A stretch of DNA of 64,000 nt from Acarospora socialis (GCA_025617375.2 JAMYGW020000001.1:2666001-2730000), one strand, 5' to 3'. Positions 12,250-25,241 are shown, counted from the first letter of the stretch. Numbers and translations are program-made. Notes: generated by a model not told the origin, from the letters alone.

Positions 12250-13668
12250 TTAAGTATGAATTACTGTGTACATCAGACTTTCAATTATATATTGATACTG
12301 TTTTTGATCTATTTTTTAATCAGCTGAGTTAATGAGATAAAAAGCATCATATTCATTGAGTAAAATCATTGTAATCTTGTGTTTATCAAATTACATATAA
12401 AGATCTTTCAGTATCTTATTTACATAATGAGTTTGATTTAAATGTAGAATTCTTCTCTTGTAATTGTGTGTGACTTGTATATTAAGAATTTTCTGTGTCT
12501 TTTTTAAGTTCTTAATTTTGAACATTTTCATAAGAATTTTCTTAAATCAGAAAATGTGTATCAGACTTGCTGAAATTACAATCATATTGTTTACATAGAG
12601 AAGCAGCATGATTCTTTTGATGCTGTTGATGAGAAAACATAAGTTAATATTGTTTTAATGAAAATTTAATTTGTATAGATCAATGATGCATTATTTATAT
12701 CAATTTTGTGCAGCTTACTTCAAATCATAAAAACTACACAATATATACAGTGCACAATCAGATGCAACTTGAACTTCAAAAGAAATTATTATGTAGATGA
12801 TTTTTTTAAGAAAGAATTTTGTGAAAATATTGTTGATATTTACTTAATGACATTCAAGATTCTCAAGAACAACAATAACAAAAAAAACTCAAAGAGTGTT
12901 GAATTTAACTGTAGATGTAAAAATGTTTTTATAATTAATGTTATACATTTATGAGAAATCTCTTGTTATAATTCTTGTTTTAAACTTGTTCAGAAATTCA
13001 TCAGTGTTCAGTTTAAGTTTAAATACTCATTTGCTGATCACTATGTTTGCATTCTTTGATGATATAATTTCTTTTTATGTTTTATTGACTGTCAAAGTCA
13101 TTAACTCTGCATAAATAGCATTCTTTTACATTTTTTCTCAAACTGAGTCTTTTACTACTTTAATATAGATAACAAATTTGAAAATGTCAGATCTGATGTT
13201 CTCAGTGTCTTTTTTATTATTTATAATGAATGTTGTGAATATCAACATAATTTATAATATCTTAATTATGAGTTCATCAAAGTCTTCATTGTTGTTGTTC
13301 TGTTTTCTCTTTGAAATCTTGATACACAAGAATGTCTTGACTTTCTCAGTTAAAATATTCAGTGCTTTGCTGACAAAAACTTCAATATATAAAAATTGTT
13401 TAATCTCACTTTGTTCATTTGTCTGTAATTTGTTTAAATTGATTGTAATTGATTTATTCATCATATAAATGTCTGATGAAAATGTATTGAGATTGTTTAC
13501 AGTTAACTTAAATTCTTTTTTATTGTCTAAACTCATAAGTCTGAATCTATAAGTTTGTTCAGAGACAGTAGACAAAGTTGTAGATGTTGTAAAATTCATG
13601 ATAACTACATTCTTTTATGATTACTTAACTGATTTTTGTTTAGACAGAATGTTTAATATTTGTTTTTA
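12250..13668 (-). mobile_element. Copia-2, reverse transcriptase part
   Basis: Minus-strand homologue of Copia-1 from about 27700 to 28500: it contains the copia reverse transcriptase palm region and the segment leading to the RNase H ('MYAVIY...' type landmark near 12270). Homology stops near 13668, where unidentified sequence begins. The 5' part of the same family and strand lies at about 35656-37660, beyond Copia-1, so the two pieces probably belong to one element split by later insertions (inference). It is a fossil with many breaks. Confidence 0.75.
13252..13599 (-). pseudogene. Open stretch inside Copia-2 pol
   Basis: A 115-residue open stretch on the element's coding strand. The opposite strand of Copia-1 near 27630-27800 is its homologue. 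It falls in the linker between integrase and reverse transcriptase of the copia pol and has no independent function that I can see. Confidence 0.45.
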
Positions 13669-16025
13669 CAACATTTAATCTTTTCATTCATTTTACAGAC
13701 ATTATTATTTTAGAATATTGTACAAACTCATAAAAGAAATTATACAATAATGAAAGATGATGAAGAATCAGAAGAAATGCATTGCAGTGAAATTTTACTT
13801 AAGTAAAAGATTCATTTTTCTCATCACTTTCAAAGTCTCTCAGAGACAATCAGCTCTCTAAACTGTTTCATATGAATCAGTAACTGTTTAGTTAAGATGA
13901 AAAAAATTTGAGAAATGATTAAAACTGTGATACAGAAAAAAAAAATAACACTTTAAACATTGATCTTTAAAAGATTAAAAAGCAAATTAAGAATTTTACA
14001 AGCATTGTATAAGATTTCATCAAAGTTTTCACACTTTTACAAACATACTCAGCAGCAGCAGTCAGTCTCAAGAATCTTGAAACAAAAGTTTTATCAGTGT
14101 TTCAGAGAAAATATCAAAAGATAATGATTAAATTAAAAGCAAAAACAGAAATATAAAGAACAAGAACAGAATAAAACATCATATAAGAGATATAAAAAGA
14201 AATAGAAATCTTAGAGATAATGATGACTGCAAGATGTCTGTTCAGTAATGATGTGATTTTTATCTTTAAGAAGAAAAAGAACAAAATGATGTGAAAAAAG
14301 AGAGAGAAAATCATACAAGTTTTTGAACTCAATATCAGAATTAAGCAGCAGAAGTACATTATTATAACTTATGAAATTTAAATCATCTTCATAAATGACA
14401 AAAATTAAGTCAAGACAATAGAGACTCTTTATATGCAAAACTCACAACTTAAAAAACAAGTGAAGATTCTATGAGTAGAATGATTCAAGAAAACAATTGT
14501 ATGAGAATATTTCTTTGAATCACTTCATATCAAGATAGCAAAGACTGAACAGACAAACTATTTTCTGTAAAATGATCTTTTTCTTGACTTAAAGCTTCAT
14601 AATTGTGAGATTTTCTCTGAGAACTGTATTGTTACTCAATGCTTTAAATGTTAGCAATACAAAAATTACATAGTCAAACACTGCAAAAAAATCATACAAT
14701 GTGACTTCTGTACAGTATTGAATCACATAATTGAGAATTACATTAAAAAAAAAGAATTCTCTGAAAATCTGATGCACACTATGCAGAAAGAAGAACAAAG
14801 ATCACTCTGTATGAATCAGATATTGTTTAGAAAAAGTGAAGAAAGTAAAGAAAGTAAAACAAATCTATTTTATATGACTCACACACTTTCAGATTTCAAT
14901 CAAAAATTCTTTTCTCAAAACTCTGCTAAACATTTTATTCAGAACATTCTCTTATGAAGATATCAGTTTCACTTTTCAGTTCTTAAGCTCAGTTACAATA
15001 GTTAGTGATAATGACTTTCTTTCAGTTCTAAAAAGAAAAAGAGAAAAATCATTTAAGACATTGACAGCTAATTATACAAATCTTATAATTACAGAAATAC
15101 TTTCTCAGTCACAAGCTGATGAATAAGCTCTTCATTCTGCAATATAATGTGCAGAAAAGCAAGAACAAGATGATGATTTCTTTTCTGACTGATAAGACAA
15201 TTTAATTATATAATATTTTGACAATTTAGAAACTTTGACAAAATTCTTTTACATCAACATTTTACAGCTTCAAGATCACTTCTTTCATTTTACAGCATGA
15301 TTTAATTTCATGATGAAGTTGCTTTCTGATTAATAAAAAACTTGATTTTAGTATTTAATCAGTAAACTTTTTTACTTTTAACTTATGTATATTCTGTCTT
15401 TGTATGAACAGCAAAACTCTCTGAATATACAACATTTATTTGCAGTTTTCAGAAAGTCATACAAACACTGACTATTTCTTCTTTATTTTTCTTTTGTTAA
15501 CATTTGTACAAAGAAAGAATAAACATATAATTTTAGAAAATTTCAATCTACACTATTCACTGTGAAGTGAACTCTTCAATTCAAGTATTCACAACATGAA
15601 AGAAGTTTTTGCTGAAATGATCACATCATACAATTTTTCTCTATTGATCACATCAGAAATTGCTACTTAACATGTTCAGAGAATCTTCAGCACAATAAAT
15701 TTAATCTTTGTCAGTCAGATTTTTGCAGATCAGCTGAAAGAATGCTTTATTAGAAAGAACATGAATTATGACTTAAATTATTTTTCAATCTCAGTAATTT
15801 TCAATCTTAAAATTGTATGAATCACTCAAAGCAAGATGAGATACTGAAAGAAGATAAATCAAAAGATTATACTGATTGAAACTCAACATCTTCAGACAAA
15901 TAAAAATCTGTTAACAAGAACTGAAATTGTATAATATACAGAGTATCTTGTCAACTTCATTGAGACACTAGTTAACAACTCAATTTCTATGCACAAGCTC
16001 TTGAATTAAGAAGAAGTCTGATGAA
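13669..16025. other. Unidentified AT-rich stretch (left part of about 2.5 kb)
   Basis: No similarity to the other elements in the window that I can see. The plus strand near 14040-14240 reads as a Lys/Asn/Arg-rich, helix-like stretch, and a 79-residue open stretch lies at 14718-14957; neither carries a motif I recognise. Copia-1 inserted at its right edge with duplication CAAAC, and the sequence resumes at 35503. It is probably another decayed element, such as a DNA transposon, but that is a guess. Confidence 0.35.
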
Positions 16026-16030
16026 CAAAC
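16026..16030. repeat. Target duplication CAAAC of Copia-1, left
   Basis: The five bases immediately before the 5' LTR are identical to 35498-35502, immediately after the 3' LTR. Confidence 0.85.
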
Positions 16031-16249
16031 TGTTGAGAAGTGCAGTGTTTTAGCTGCTTTCATAGTCTTAGTTGAAACTAACATCAGAAGTTGCTCATTA
16101 CTCATATAGTCTGTGTGACAGAGTATGTAAATAGACAATCTTTACAACTTACATCAATCACAGTCAAATCAACAATGTATATTTCACTAGATAGACAGTT
16201 AGTCAGCAGTATAACATGAGTATTCTTTTATCTTTCAATAAATTTAATA
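16031..16249 (+). repeat. 5' LTR of Copia-1 (219 bp)
   Basis: 219 bp starting TGTTGAGAAG. The same sequence is at 35279-35497, and inverted at 37441-37660 (Copia-2). Confidence 0.9.
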
Positions 16250-16299
16250 AATTATAAACTCAGATTAGCAAGAAGCTTCTTAAAGAAAGTGCATACTGT

Positions 16300-16570
16300 T
16301 TTAATATCTTGATAGCTTAATACAGAAACTCAAAGATTAAGTAAAACAAACATTACTGATCATTGATACAGAGCTTTAAGATTGAGTAAAATGACACTCT
16401 TGACAGCTTGATATGAGATTAAAATAAGCACTCTTGACTGTTGATATAAAGCTCAAAGATTGAGCAAAATGACATTCTCAGCACTTAATATAAAGCTCTA
16501 AGATTGAGCAAAACAAGACTTATTGACAACTTAATACAGTACTCAACAATTGAGTAAACAAGCACACACA
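16300..16570 (+). repeat. Tandem repeats of about 45 bp in the Copia-1 leader
   Basis: Five to six imperfect units of the pattern 'cttgatacagagctttaaga / ttgagtaaaatgacactc' lie between the 5' LTR and gag. The inverted counterpart is at about 37150-37400 in Copia-2, so the array belongs to the family. The untranslated position suggests a leader or promoter array (inference). Confidence 0.75.
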
Positions 16571-17585
16571 CTTCTTCTTTCTCTTATTTACATTATCTTT
16601 TTCTGTACATCTTAATACTTCACTTTATTCATTTTTTATATTATGTGTCAACTGTCATCAAAAGCTATATTATGAATTTTGATAACTCTTTCATGAAGTG
16701 ACAACTTATTTCAATTTTCAGTTGCAAAAACTGCAATCAATGATTCACTTTCATGAGAAGATGACTGATAAATGAAGATCTTTGATATACTATTAAGATC
16801 TCAGCAATTAACACTTCTGTCAGTGACTTCTTCTTTTTACTCAACAATTTTAATTTTAAAAATCAGAAATCTAACACAAAAACTCTGTACTGACTCATTA
16901 TCTACATTAGTGCAAATGATTAAAAGTACATTGCAGACAAGATCAATGTGAAAAACACTTGAAATGTCTTGAAATTCAAATACAAGAAGAAGCTGCAGAT
17001 CATTGAAAAACAATATTTAATGAAATTTATTGAATACAGAATGTCAATAAATGTATTTATTAATGAAGCATAAATACATCTCAGCAAGCTGAGCAAAAAA
17101 ATTGCTGCAACTCAGTTTGATATGATTAATTTATTTAAGTTTGAGCAACAATTTCAGACACTTCTTTAAACATTATTTAAGAACTACACAATAATTTACA
17201 ACACAATCAACACTTAAAACATTTCAAATATCAAGAGAAGTTTGCAGAAGCTTTAAGAGAAAAAAATATAATTAAAGACTGTTGAGACTGTCTTGTGAGC
17301 AGATTGACACAAAGAGAAAAATTCAACACATTTATATCAGTATGATGTGAGATATCATTATTGAAGATCATCAAGCTTTGACAATAATCATTCTTCTCAA
17401 TATAAATCAGTTAAATGTCTTCTCTGCTGTAACTCTCATCATATTTAAAACTGTGAATATCTTTCTGCTGCTTGCAAAAACATTAAGTTAAAAAAGTTAT
17501 CTGTCTTAACTATGATTAAGTTAGTCAGAAAGTCAGACAAATTATTTGCAAATAACTCATATTATAAAGACAAAATAAAATTCAA

Positions 17586-17779
17586 TGTAAGACTGATCTT
17601 AACAGTTACATGATAATGAACTTTAAGAGTTGAGATGCATAGATAGAATTGTTGCTAGTTTTTGCAAAAGAAAAAGTGTGCACTTTTATTTCTTTGTAAA
17701 GACTGACTTACTAAGCATACTAACTATATGAGATCTTGCAAGAGAGCTCTAGCTCTTTATAAATTAAAGTGAATTTACA
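17586..17779 (-). repeat. 3' LTR of G1-C (194 bp)
   Basis: 194 bp, TGTAAG...TTTACA. It differs from 25925-26118 at about 20 positions, nearly all transitions. Confidence 0.92.
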
Positions 17780-17959
17780 GTTGTTTTCTCTCTTATATAC
17801 TATATTCTTATAATATTTATCTTCAGCTGACTCTCTGTTGAAAAAACTTCTCAATGAGAAGAAAAATAGTGAATAAAACTTCTTTAATATTCAAAATCTA
17901 TGAGAAAAAAAAGTACTGAGACAGTTCTTCAGTTTATTTTAACTTAACTGATACTTTGC

Positions 17960-18835
17960 AGTTTAATCTCAATGTTTTGCAAATTTGTGTCAAAGTTTTA
18001 TGAACTTGTCTTAATGCTTTGTAAACATTCTTTGATGTCTTGTGAACACTATATCTCACAAATTTTCTTTGATCTTTTGTGAGTAACTCTTAATGTCTCA
18101 CAATTATTTACAATATTTCACAGATCTTCTTCAATACTCTGTGAACTTACTTTCAGTATTTTATAATTATTCACAATATTTCACAGATCTTCTTCAGTAT
18201 TTCATGATTATTCATGATGTTTCACAGATCTTACTCAACTGTCATGAATGTTTTTGATATCTCATAAGTTTACTCAGCTGTCATAAATGTTTCTGATGTT
18301 TTATGAACTTACTCAGCTGCTGTAAACATCTTTAATATTTTACAAACTTATTCAACTACTATAAATGTCTTTAATGTCTTGCAAACTTATCTGACTGCTA
18401 TGAACATCTCTGATATTTTGTGAACTTATTTAGCTGCTGCAAATATTTTTAATATCTTACAAGCTTACTTAACTGTCATAAATGTTTCTGATATTTCACA
18501 AACTTACTTGACTGTCATAAACATTTTTAATATCTCACAAACTTATTCAGCTGTCATAAACATTTCTGATATTTCACAAACTTACTTAGTTATCATAAAT
18601 ATTTTTAATGTCTCACAAACTTATTTAACTGTCACAAACATCTCTGATGTCTTACAAACTTACTTAACTGTTATAAACATTTCTGATATCTTACAAACTT
18701 ATTTAGCTGTCACAAACATTTCTGATGTCTTGTAAACTTACTTAGTTGCTGTAAATGTTTCTGACATCTTACAAGTTTATTTAACTGTCATAAATGTCTT
18801 TGACATTTCACAAACTTACTTAACTGTGTTAAGCA
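17960..18835 (-). repeat. 39-bp minisatellite of family G1, copy C
   Basis: About twenty units with a clear 39-bp period, best seen at 18508-18735. There the plus strand is open and repeats a 13-residue unit ending in 'QTYL'. Because 39 is a multiple of three, any frame through the array stays in register. The element's own coding strand is minus, so the plus-strand reading may be incidental. Confidence 0.8.
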
Positions 18836-19299
18836 AGTGAGTAATTTAACTGCAATGAAACATCAAGACTTCTCACTTGCAGTTAGATAACTTCATCATT
18901 ATAATCATGATGAAATTTTCATCAAATCTTTTTATTTACAGCTAAGTAAGAGTTTCTGAGCAGAATGTGAAAACATATCAAAAGTGAGCAATTTCAATTT
19001 TTTTACATACAAAATGTGTGTCTTTCTAAACTTTTTTTCACATCACAACATTTGTACACACAAAATCAGATCAATTATAGTTAATGAGTAATTGTGAAGA
19101 GACTCTTCTCTGATTTATGCTTGAAGTGTTATTACTGAGTATGTGTGAACAATTTGTTTTGAACTTTGAATCATAAGCATGTTAATTAACACTGTGAGTA
19201 TCAGATAACTAAATAATAACTTTTTACTTTGTGAATGTTCAGCAGCTCTCAAGTTTAATTATTGATTTGAGTCTCTTCAGTCATATACTAATCAATCAT

Positions 19300-19640
19300 G
19301 AAACTGCTTTTAATATGCAATCTTCATGAGCATAAACTTTAAAGAACAAGTATGCATTGAAAAACTGATCTTGATGACATCAGTATTAAATTATTGACAC
19401 TTTGTCATGTTTTACACATCATAAACACTATAAACAGATTGTTTTAATCATCAAAACAAATGTTGTTTGTGTTTCAAGATGTATTGTGTGCACTTCTGAC
19501 AGTGAGAAGAAAAAGATGTTTGTGAAGTGCTATAATAATGTCTCAAATCATATTCAGAAGTGTGTAGATTGTCTTTGAACTGATTGTTTTTGCATTTTCA
19601 ATATTACATCATTTTCATCTGCTTCTGCATCATCATCATC
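19300..19640 (+). pseudogene. Antisense Cys-rich reading in G1-C 3' region (fossil)
   Basis: On the strand opposite to pol. Between about 19465 and 19600 the reading has clustered Cys residues (RC-x2-C, a Lys-rich stretch, KC, then KC-x2-C and C-x-C), followed by a Ser-rich tail. The Cys order resembles small zinc-binding proteins, and the position matches the antisense readings of G1-A and G1-B, although the upstream part differs. It is a broken fossil; function unknown. Confidence 0.4.
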
Positions 19641-21605
19641 ACTTATTTTTATGTTATCACTATCATCATCTACTTTATCTGTTTTCACATTGCTTCTACA
19701 AATAACATAAAAGAAAAAAGTATTTTTTCAGAATCTGATTTGTTTTTTTATCTGATGATGATTATGTACACTAACTCTGATAATATTGTCATCTCTTTTT
19801 TCTGAATTGTCACTCTCAAATTTAGTATCATCATCTCTGCTCTCTACATTGTCACTGTCTGTTTCTGTGAAGTTGTATATGTTGTAGATATTGAACTATC
19901 TTATAACAGTTTACAATTGAGAAGAAACTTCACAAATAATGAAAAATATGAAAGCACTTTGACAGATCATGATCAAAAGAACAAAAATGTCTTTCATTAC
20001 TATGATAATTCATTTTCTCTCTTTCTTCTGTAAGTTTCTTTCATACTGATATGATTTAGAGTATTAATCTGAACAGCATCATCAATCAAAGAAAATAAAT
20101 CAGCTCTATCTTCTTCAACAGAAAAAAATATATTGATTTTCTCTTTTTTCTGTAGATACTTTTTAATAAATATAATTCAGAGTACTGATCTGAGTAATAT
20201 CATCTGTAATTGAAGAAAATAGATCTTCTTCTTACTTTTTAGTCAGATATATGCTGACTTCTTTGTCTGATGACATCATCTCTGAGTTATTTTTCTCAAT
20301 TTTTTGTAAATTTTCTGAGAAGCACAAACAGTAAAAGTACATTTGTCAATACTGCTAGATCTCTGTCACAGATTTATTCTGCTAAGTTTTGTTGAATTTT
20401 TTTAATCAGCATTTTGACTTCTTGAGAATCTCACAGTGTCAACACTCTGAGTAAAAAACACTCACAAGAGTCTGCACTTCTATGCAGTGTGAATGACAAG
20501 TAATTTTTGCAGATGAGTGTAAGAGTGAAATTAAGTCAAACTTTAGTTTTCTTGAACTTTGTGAATGTTGACTTGAACTTGTTAAGATTTTCTTTGTGAA
20601 ATTTGTTAACTAGTCTTCAAACATTCTTCACATTAACTTTTGATTCTCAGATTAGATCTGTGTATCTTTTTTATGCAATTTAATATTACAATGTTGACTG
20701 TTCATCAGAAATTGTTATGATTCATAAATTCAAAATAATGATGATCTCATACTCACAAAGATCTGAGTCTATCACTAAACATAAAAATTTAAATTTTAAG
20801 AATTCATCATCTTTGCAGAATCTATGAGTTCAAAGTAAACTGACATGAAAGACATCATGAATATTAAGAGTCTTTGACAGCTCTAACTTGTAGATTTGAT
20901 TTCTTACTCAGTTAATAATTCTATAGAGTTCATAACATAGTTAATTTAGCTTCTGCAAGAATTTCTTTATGAATATGTTTTTAATATATAGTTAGATCTT
21001 TTGTTCAGACTTATATGTGATATTTTATTATCTCTTATCATAATACTTCTTCTGATACTCTTGAGCTTTCATGAGAAATCTTTGAATTTCTTTGCAACTG
21101 ATGCAAAATCAATTCACAAGAATTTCAGCTTTCACAGAGCTATCTTTTTTCACTGTATACTTGATTATTTTATTCATGAATAATAAATTGAATTTTAAAT
21201 GATATTCATAAATCATCTCAAAAGATGTCTTTTGAGTTGCAGAATGTCTGCTTGCATTGTATGCAAACTTTATTAAGAACAATAGCACTGTTCAGTCATT
21301 TTGCTTATAGTTAACATAACTTTACAAATATTGTTCAAGAACATTATTTTAACACTCTGTCTGCTCATCAGTTTTTGAATGAAAGACAGTACTTAGTTGT
21401 TATTTGATCTTTAAAGTATACATCACATTGATTCAGAACTGTGAAATAAACAGTGATTTCTGATCTGACACTATGATAATTGAAACTCTGTGCAAATGAA
21501 TTATTTTTTATACAAAGATCTCTGTGAGATCTTCTGCAATCATGTTTTTTTCAATATGAAATATAGTGACACATCTTTAAAAATTTGTCAATTACATTCA
21601 GAATC

Positions 21606-21837
21606 ACATCATAAATATGATGAAGATGAGATTTAGAAAAGAAGAAAGATATTGGTTGACAATCAGCATCAGGTTGACTGAACAGAAGTGATCAAAAAGT
21701 ATTCAGATTGATTATTCACATGTACAAGATTTTGAGTTTTGTTTTGTGTCTACATCTTTCACTATATGTCTATTAACTGCCATAGCTTTTATAGCTGCAT
21801 GCATAGAATGAAGAATAAATAAATACATCATAAATAT
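21606..21837 (+). mobile_element. 5'-truncated LINE copy (LINE-3), 206 bp
   Basis: 21619-21824 matches the last bases of LINE ORF2, the 3' UTR and an AATA-repeat tail of the LINE at 46130-53159. It is flanked by a perfect 13-bp duplication, acatcataaatat (21606-21618 and 21825-21837). Unlike the surrounding G1-C sequence it keeps intact GG dinucleotides and agrees with LINE-2 wherever LINE-1 has G-to-A changes. It is a dead-on-arrival insertion by target-primed reverse transcription, younger than the decay of its host element. Confidence 0.95.
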
Positions 21838-23168
21838 CTTTATAGACTCTGTTCTCTGACAAATCTGTAATGAAATTCATTATAATTATGTCTCAAAACT
21901 GTGTAGAATATTTTAAGAACTGTAACTGTTCTGTAGACTTTTCATGAATTATTTGTGCTTTTAAATATATAAAACAGAATAGACAATAGTTTTCAATCTG
22001 TTTTTTCATTTCTGATCATCAGTACTTCTCATGAACTTATACATAGATTTAATTTGTGATCAAATGTTTCATAAAAGAATTATTGTGATGTTTTCACAAT
22101 ATCTCATTATGCAAAGCTTTCACATGCAAAATATACATCACATCATTGACATAGAGAAGATTTCTCACCTGTGCTCAGTTAAGATATCAACTTTTTTTTC
22201 TCAGTGTTTTAGCAGTCTTCAGACTCTGAGTTATCTTATTTGTAAGAGAATTTATTCAAAAATACTTTGATAGACTCTCTAAAAGAATCTTACTTACATT
22301 TTCATATGTGATTTTTTCTGCAGCAGCTTCACAAACTTATTGTTTATAATCTTTATTTTTTTAATCTGTGCAGTCTGCACTTAGTAGCTATTTAACTTGC
22401 ATATAAATTTAAATGTGCACTTCACAACTTACACTTACATTCTGTTCATTCTCTGCAGCAATCATTGCTGTTGAGAACAGAATTTTTTTTAATGTTGAGT
22501 GATACTTTATGATAGCATTTTCTACTTTGATCTCTTGTCAATAATTAACTTTTTGAGATGACTTATTTACAAAATTCATAGTCTTCTTGCAATACATCAT
22601 ATAAAAGTTGTATGCTGATAGTTGCAGAACTCATTTTACATATTTTTGTGACAATTTATAAAATAATTTTACTATCTGATGCAGATTGTTATAATTTGTA
22701 AGAATCTCAACTGTATATCTTGTTTCTTTAAAGTAATGTTGTCAGTGACAGATGCTCTCAACTATAATAAGCAGCTCTTTATCATCAGTTTTATAGTTTT
22801 TCTCTGCAAATATCATCTTTTGTGAATAGTATGTGACTGATCTTCAGTCATTGTGTCTTTGCATTAAAATATTAAATATAACAAATTCTGAAATATCTGT
22901 CTTTACTTGAATTTCTTTTTCTGAGTCAAAGTATCTTAAAAAAGATGCTGTTGTAAAGATCTTAATTAGTTTACAAAAAAAATGTGTAATTTCTAAGATC
23001 AGAAATTCTGATATCTGTGAGATTAGCTTTTTCTTTAAAATATCTTCACTGTTTTTCAGCATGCTCATAAGTTTCACAGCAATATAAAAAAAATTTATCT
23101 ATAAATCTTCTATAGAAGTTCATGAAGTCTATAAAGCTTTAAATTTTGAAAATACTTTCTGACTCTAA

Positions 23169-23474
23169 TCAGTTGAGAATCATGATAATGTAAATTTCTT
23201 TCATCTTTATTTCTTTGTCTGTAATAATAAATTTCACAAAAAATATTCTTTTCACAGAGAACTGACACTTACTGAACTTCACATACAGTTCTGCTTTTAA
23301 AAGCACTTTTAAAATAATATGAACATATTGTTCATACTTATTCTCATTCTTGAAATAAATCAGAATGTTGTTCAGAAATATTATCACAAAGATGTTTAGA
23401 TACTCACAAAGTATCTTGTGAATGTATGACTGAAAGATTGTCAATGTATTGATTAATTCAAAGAACATCATCAA
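23169..23474 (-). pseudogene. Reverse transcriptase core segment of G1-C
   Basis: A 101-residue open stretch on the element's strand matches the gypsy RT palm: 'FFELINTLTIFQSYIHKIL' followed by the 'FLNNILIYFKN' equivalent of the YLDDILIYS box. It is a fragment of a broken pol and fixes the family as Ty3/gypsy. Confidence 0.85.
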
Positions 23475-25196
23475 ATACTCATACAGTTCATATCAGATGT
23501 GAAAGACTGTCTTTTATTTGTCATTTTTGTGAATGTGAATTCAGTAGTAAATATTCTTTATATTAATCTTTGTGAAGATTTTAACTTCATTTATGTGATT
23601 CATGCATGATCTTCTCAATTAAAAATAAAAGATAATGATTCTTTACAATAATTGCATTGAGTTTGCAGTAATCAACATATAGTTGCAGCTTATTGTTAAG
23701 CTTAAGTGCAAATAGCACTGATACTCTCACAGAAAACTGTGAAAATCAGATGAAATCATTTTCTAAATTCTCATTCAAATATTTTTAAAGCTCTGTGAAC
23801 TTCTTTTCTGAGAGATTATAAATAGAGTTAAAGAATGAAGTCTGTTCATTAATTAAGTCAATAATGTGATTCTGTTTGCAATGCAGAAACAAGTTATTAA
23901 CTTTGCTTTCTGAAAACATCTCTGCAAGATTGCAGTACAGTTTTGAAATTTTTATTTAGATTACATCATTCTGATTTTCTGTGTGCTCTATGTGAACTTA
24001 ATATATTTAATTTGAATCTTTGAACTTTAGTTTTTTCATGAGAACTTTGAGATTTAGTTTATTGCTATTCTTTAACTTTGTGAAGTCTTTCACATTCTTT
24101 CTTCAAGTGAAAATTCACTAAGAGTAGTTTATTACTGAATTTCTCTGAGTCAGTCAGATTACTTTAAATATTGTATTAGATTTTATCTTTGTGATTGTAA
24201 GAAATTTATGATGCTTGCAAATCTTTTCATTGTCATCATGAATGAAGATCTGTTCATGATACACATTATATATAATTACTAATTATTGATTAATATCAAC
24301 AGCATCTCTTACAGAAAACAGAGATACTAAATTTAAAGTTATAACTATGTTCAGATGCAGAAAGTTAATGTTATTTCTGCTGTTCATTATTGTTCATAAT
24401 TTCTGCTTCATAAAATATATTATAACTTATAGAGCTTTTTTCTTGAAGAGATTCAACTGAGAAAATTCATATATCTTGTGTACAGTTTCTTTCTTAAAAG
24501 ACTCTGTCTTTGCAAACTTTTTCTTTGTCTTTTCAGTGATATTATTCTTCTTTAAGAATTCATATGCTTTGTGAAAACTCTGCAAGCTCTTTTTGTTTGT
24601 AACATTTACAGAAGTTTTATTCTTCTTGATGCTTCAGCAGTTTCTTGTGAGATGATCAATTTTGTTGCAATTAAAGTACTTAATAAATTAATCTCTATCA
24701 TTTTGAGAGACTTTTTTCTCAAGTCTTGTTGCAAACTTACTGTTAATCTTTTAAAAAGACTCAGACTTCTTCTGATAGAATGATGCTTTTTTTTGTTTGT
24801 GAAAAAATAAATTGAACTGTAATTTTTTTACAAGAACTATCATATTCTCTTTGATATTAAACAGCTCTGATTGTTCACAAATTTTTTTGTGTATAAGTTT
24901 GTTTAAATTGCAATAGAAGAGCATAATTTGAATCTTATTCATCTTATTTACTTTGCTTTTTATCTGAAATTGAAATTTATTATAATAACAAAGATATTTC
25001 TCATCTGACTTTTCATCTCTTTTACTTGTTCACAATCACTTCATTCAGATATTATGAGTTTGATTTGTTTTATCTTCTAATAAATTCTTTAAAAATTTCT
25101 TCAAGAATCTTCATTCTTCTGTGAGCTTTTTCTCTTCACAATACATTTTTTATTGATTTATGACAAAGTAATGTGAATAATAAATCATCTCTGAAT

Positions 25197-25241
25197 ACTG
25201 AGTCTTCTTTAACTGAGTCTTCTTTAACTGAGTCTTCTTTA
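25197..25241. repeat. Three 15-bp tandem units
   Basis: actgagtcttcttta occurs three times head to tail. It lies in the gag region of G1-C, where a 15-bp unit is five codons. Confidence 0.85.

Noticed and set aside
14040-14240. C-terminal helix of a pogo/Fot1-type transposase
   Set aside because: The Lys/Arg/Asn-rich reading is suggestive, but there is no DDE motif, DNA-binding domain or terminal inverted repeat to support it.
18508-18735. 75-codon plus-strand frame with 13-residue repeats as a repeat protein gene
   Set aside because: It is produced by the 39-bp minisatellite, lies opposite to the element's coding strand, and has no open counterpart in G1-A or G1-B.
19584-19805. Hydrophobic 73-codon frame as a small membrane protein
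   Set aside because: Out-of-frame reading of the Ser-rich tail region next to the antisense Cys-rich stretch of G1-C; not present in G1-A or G1-B.
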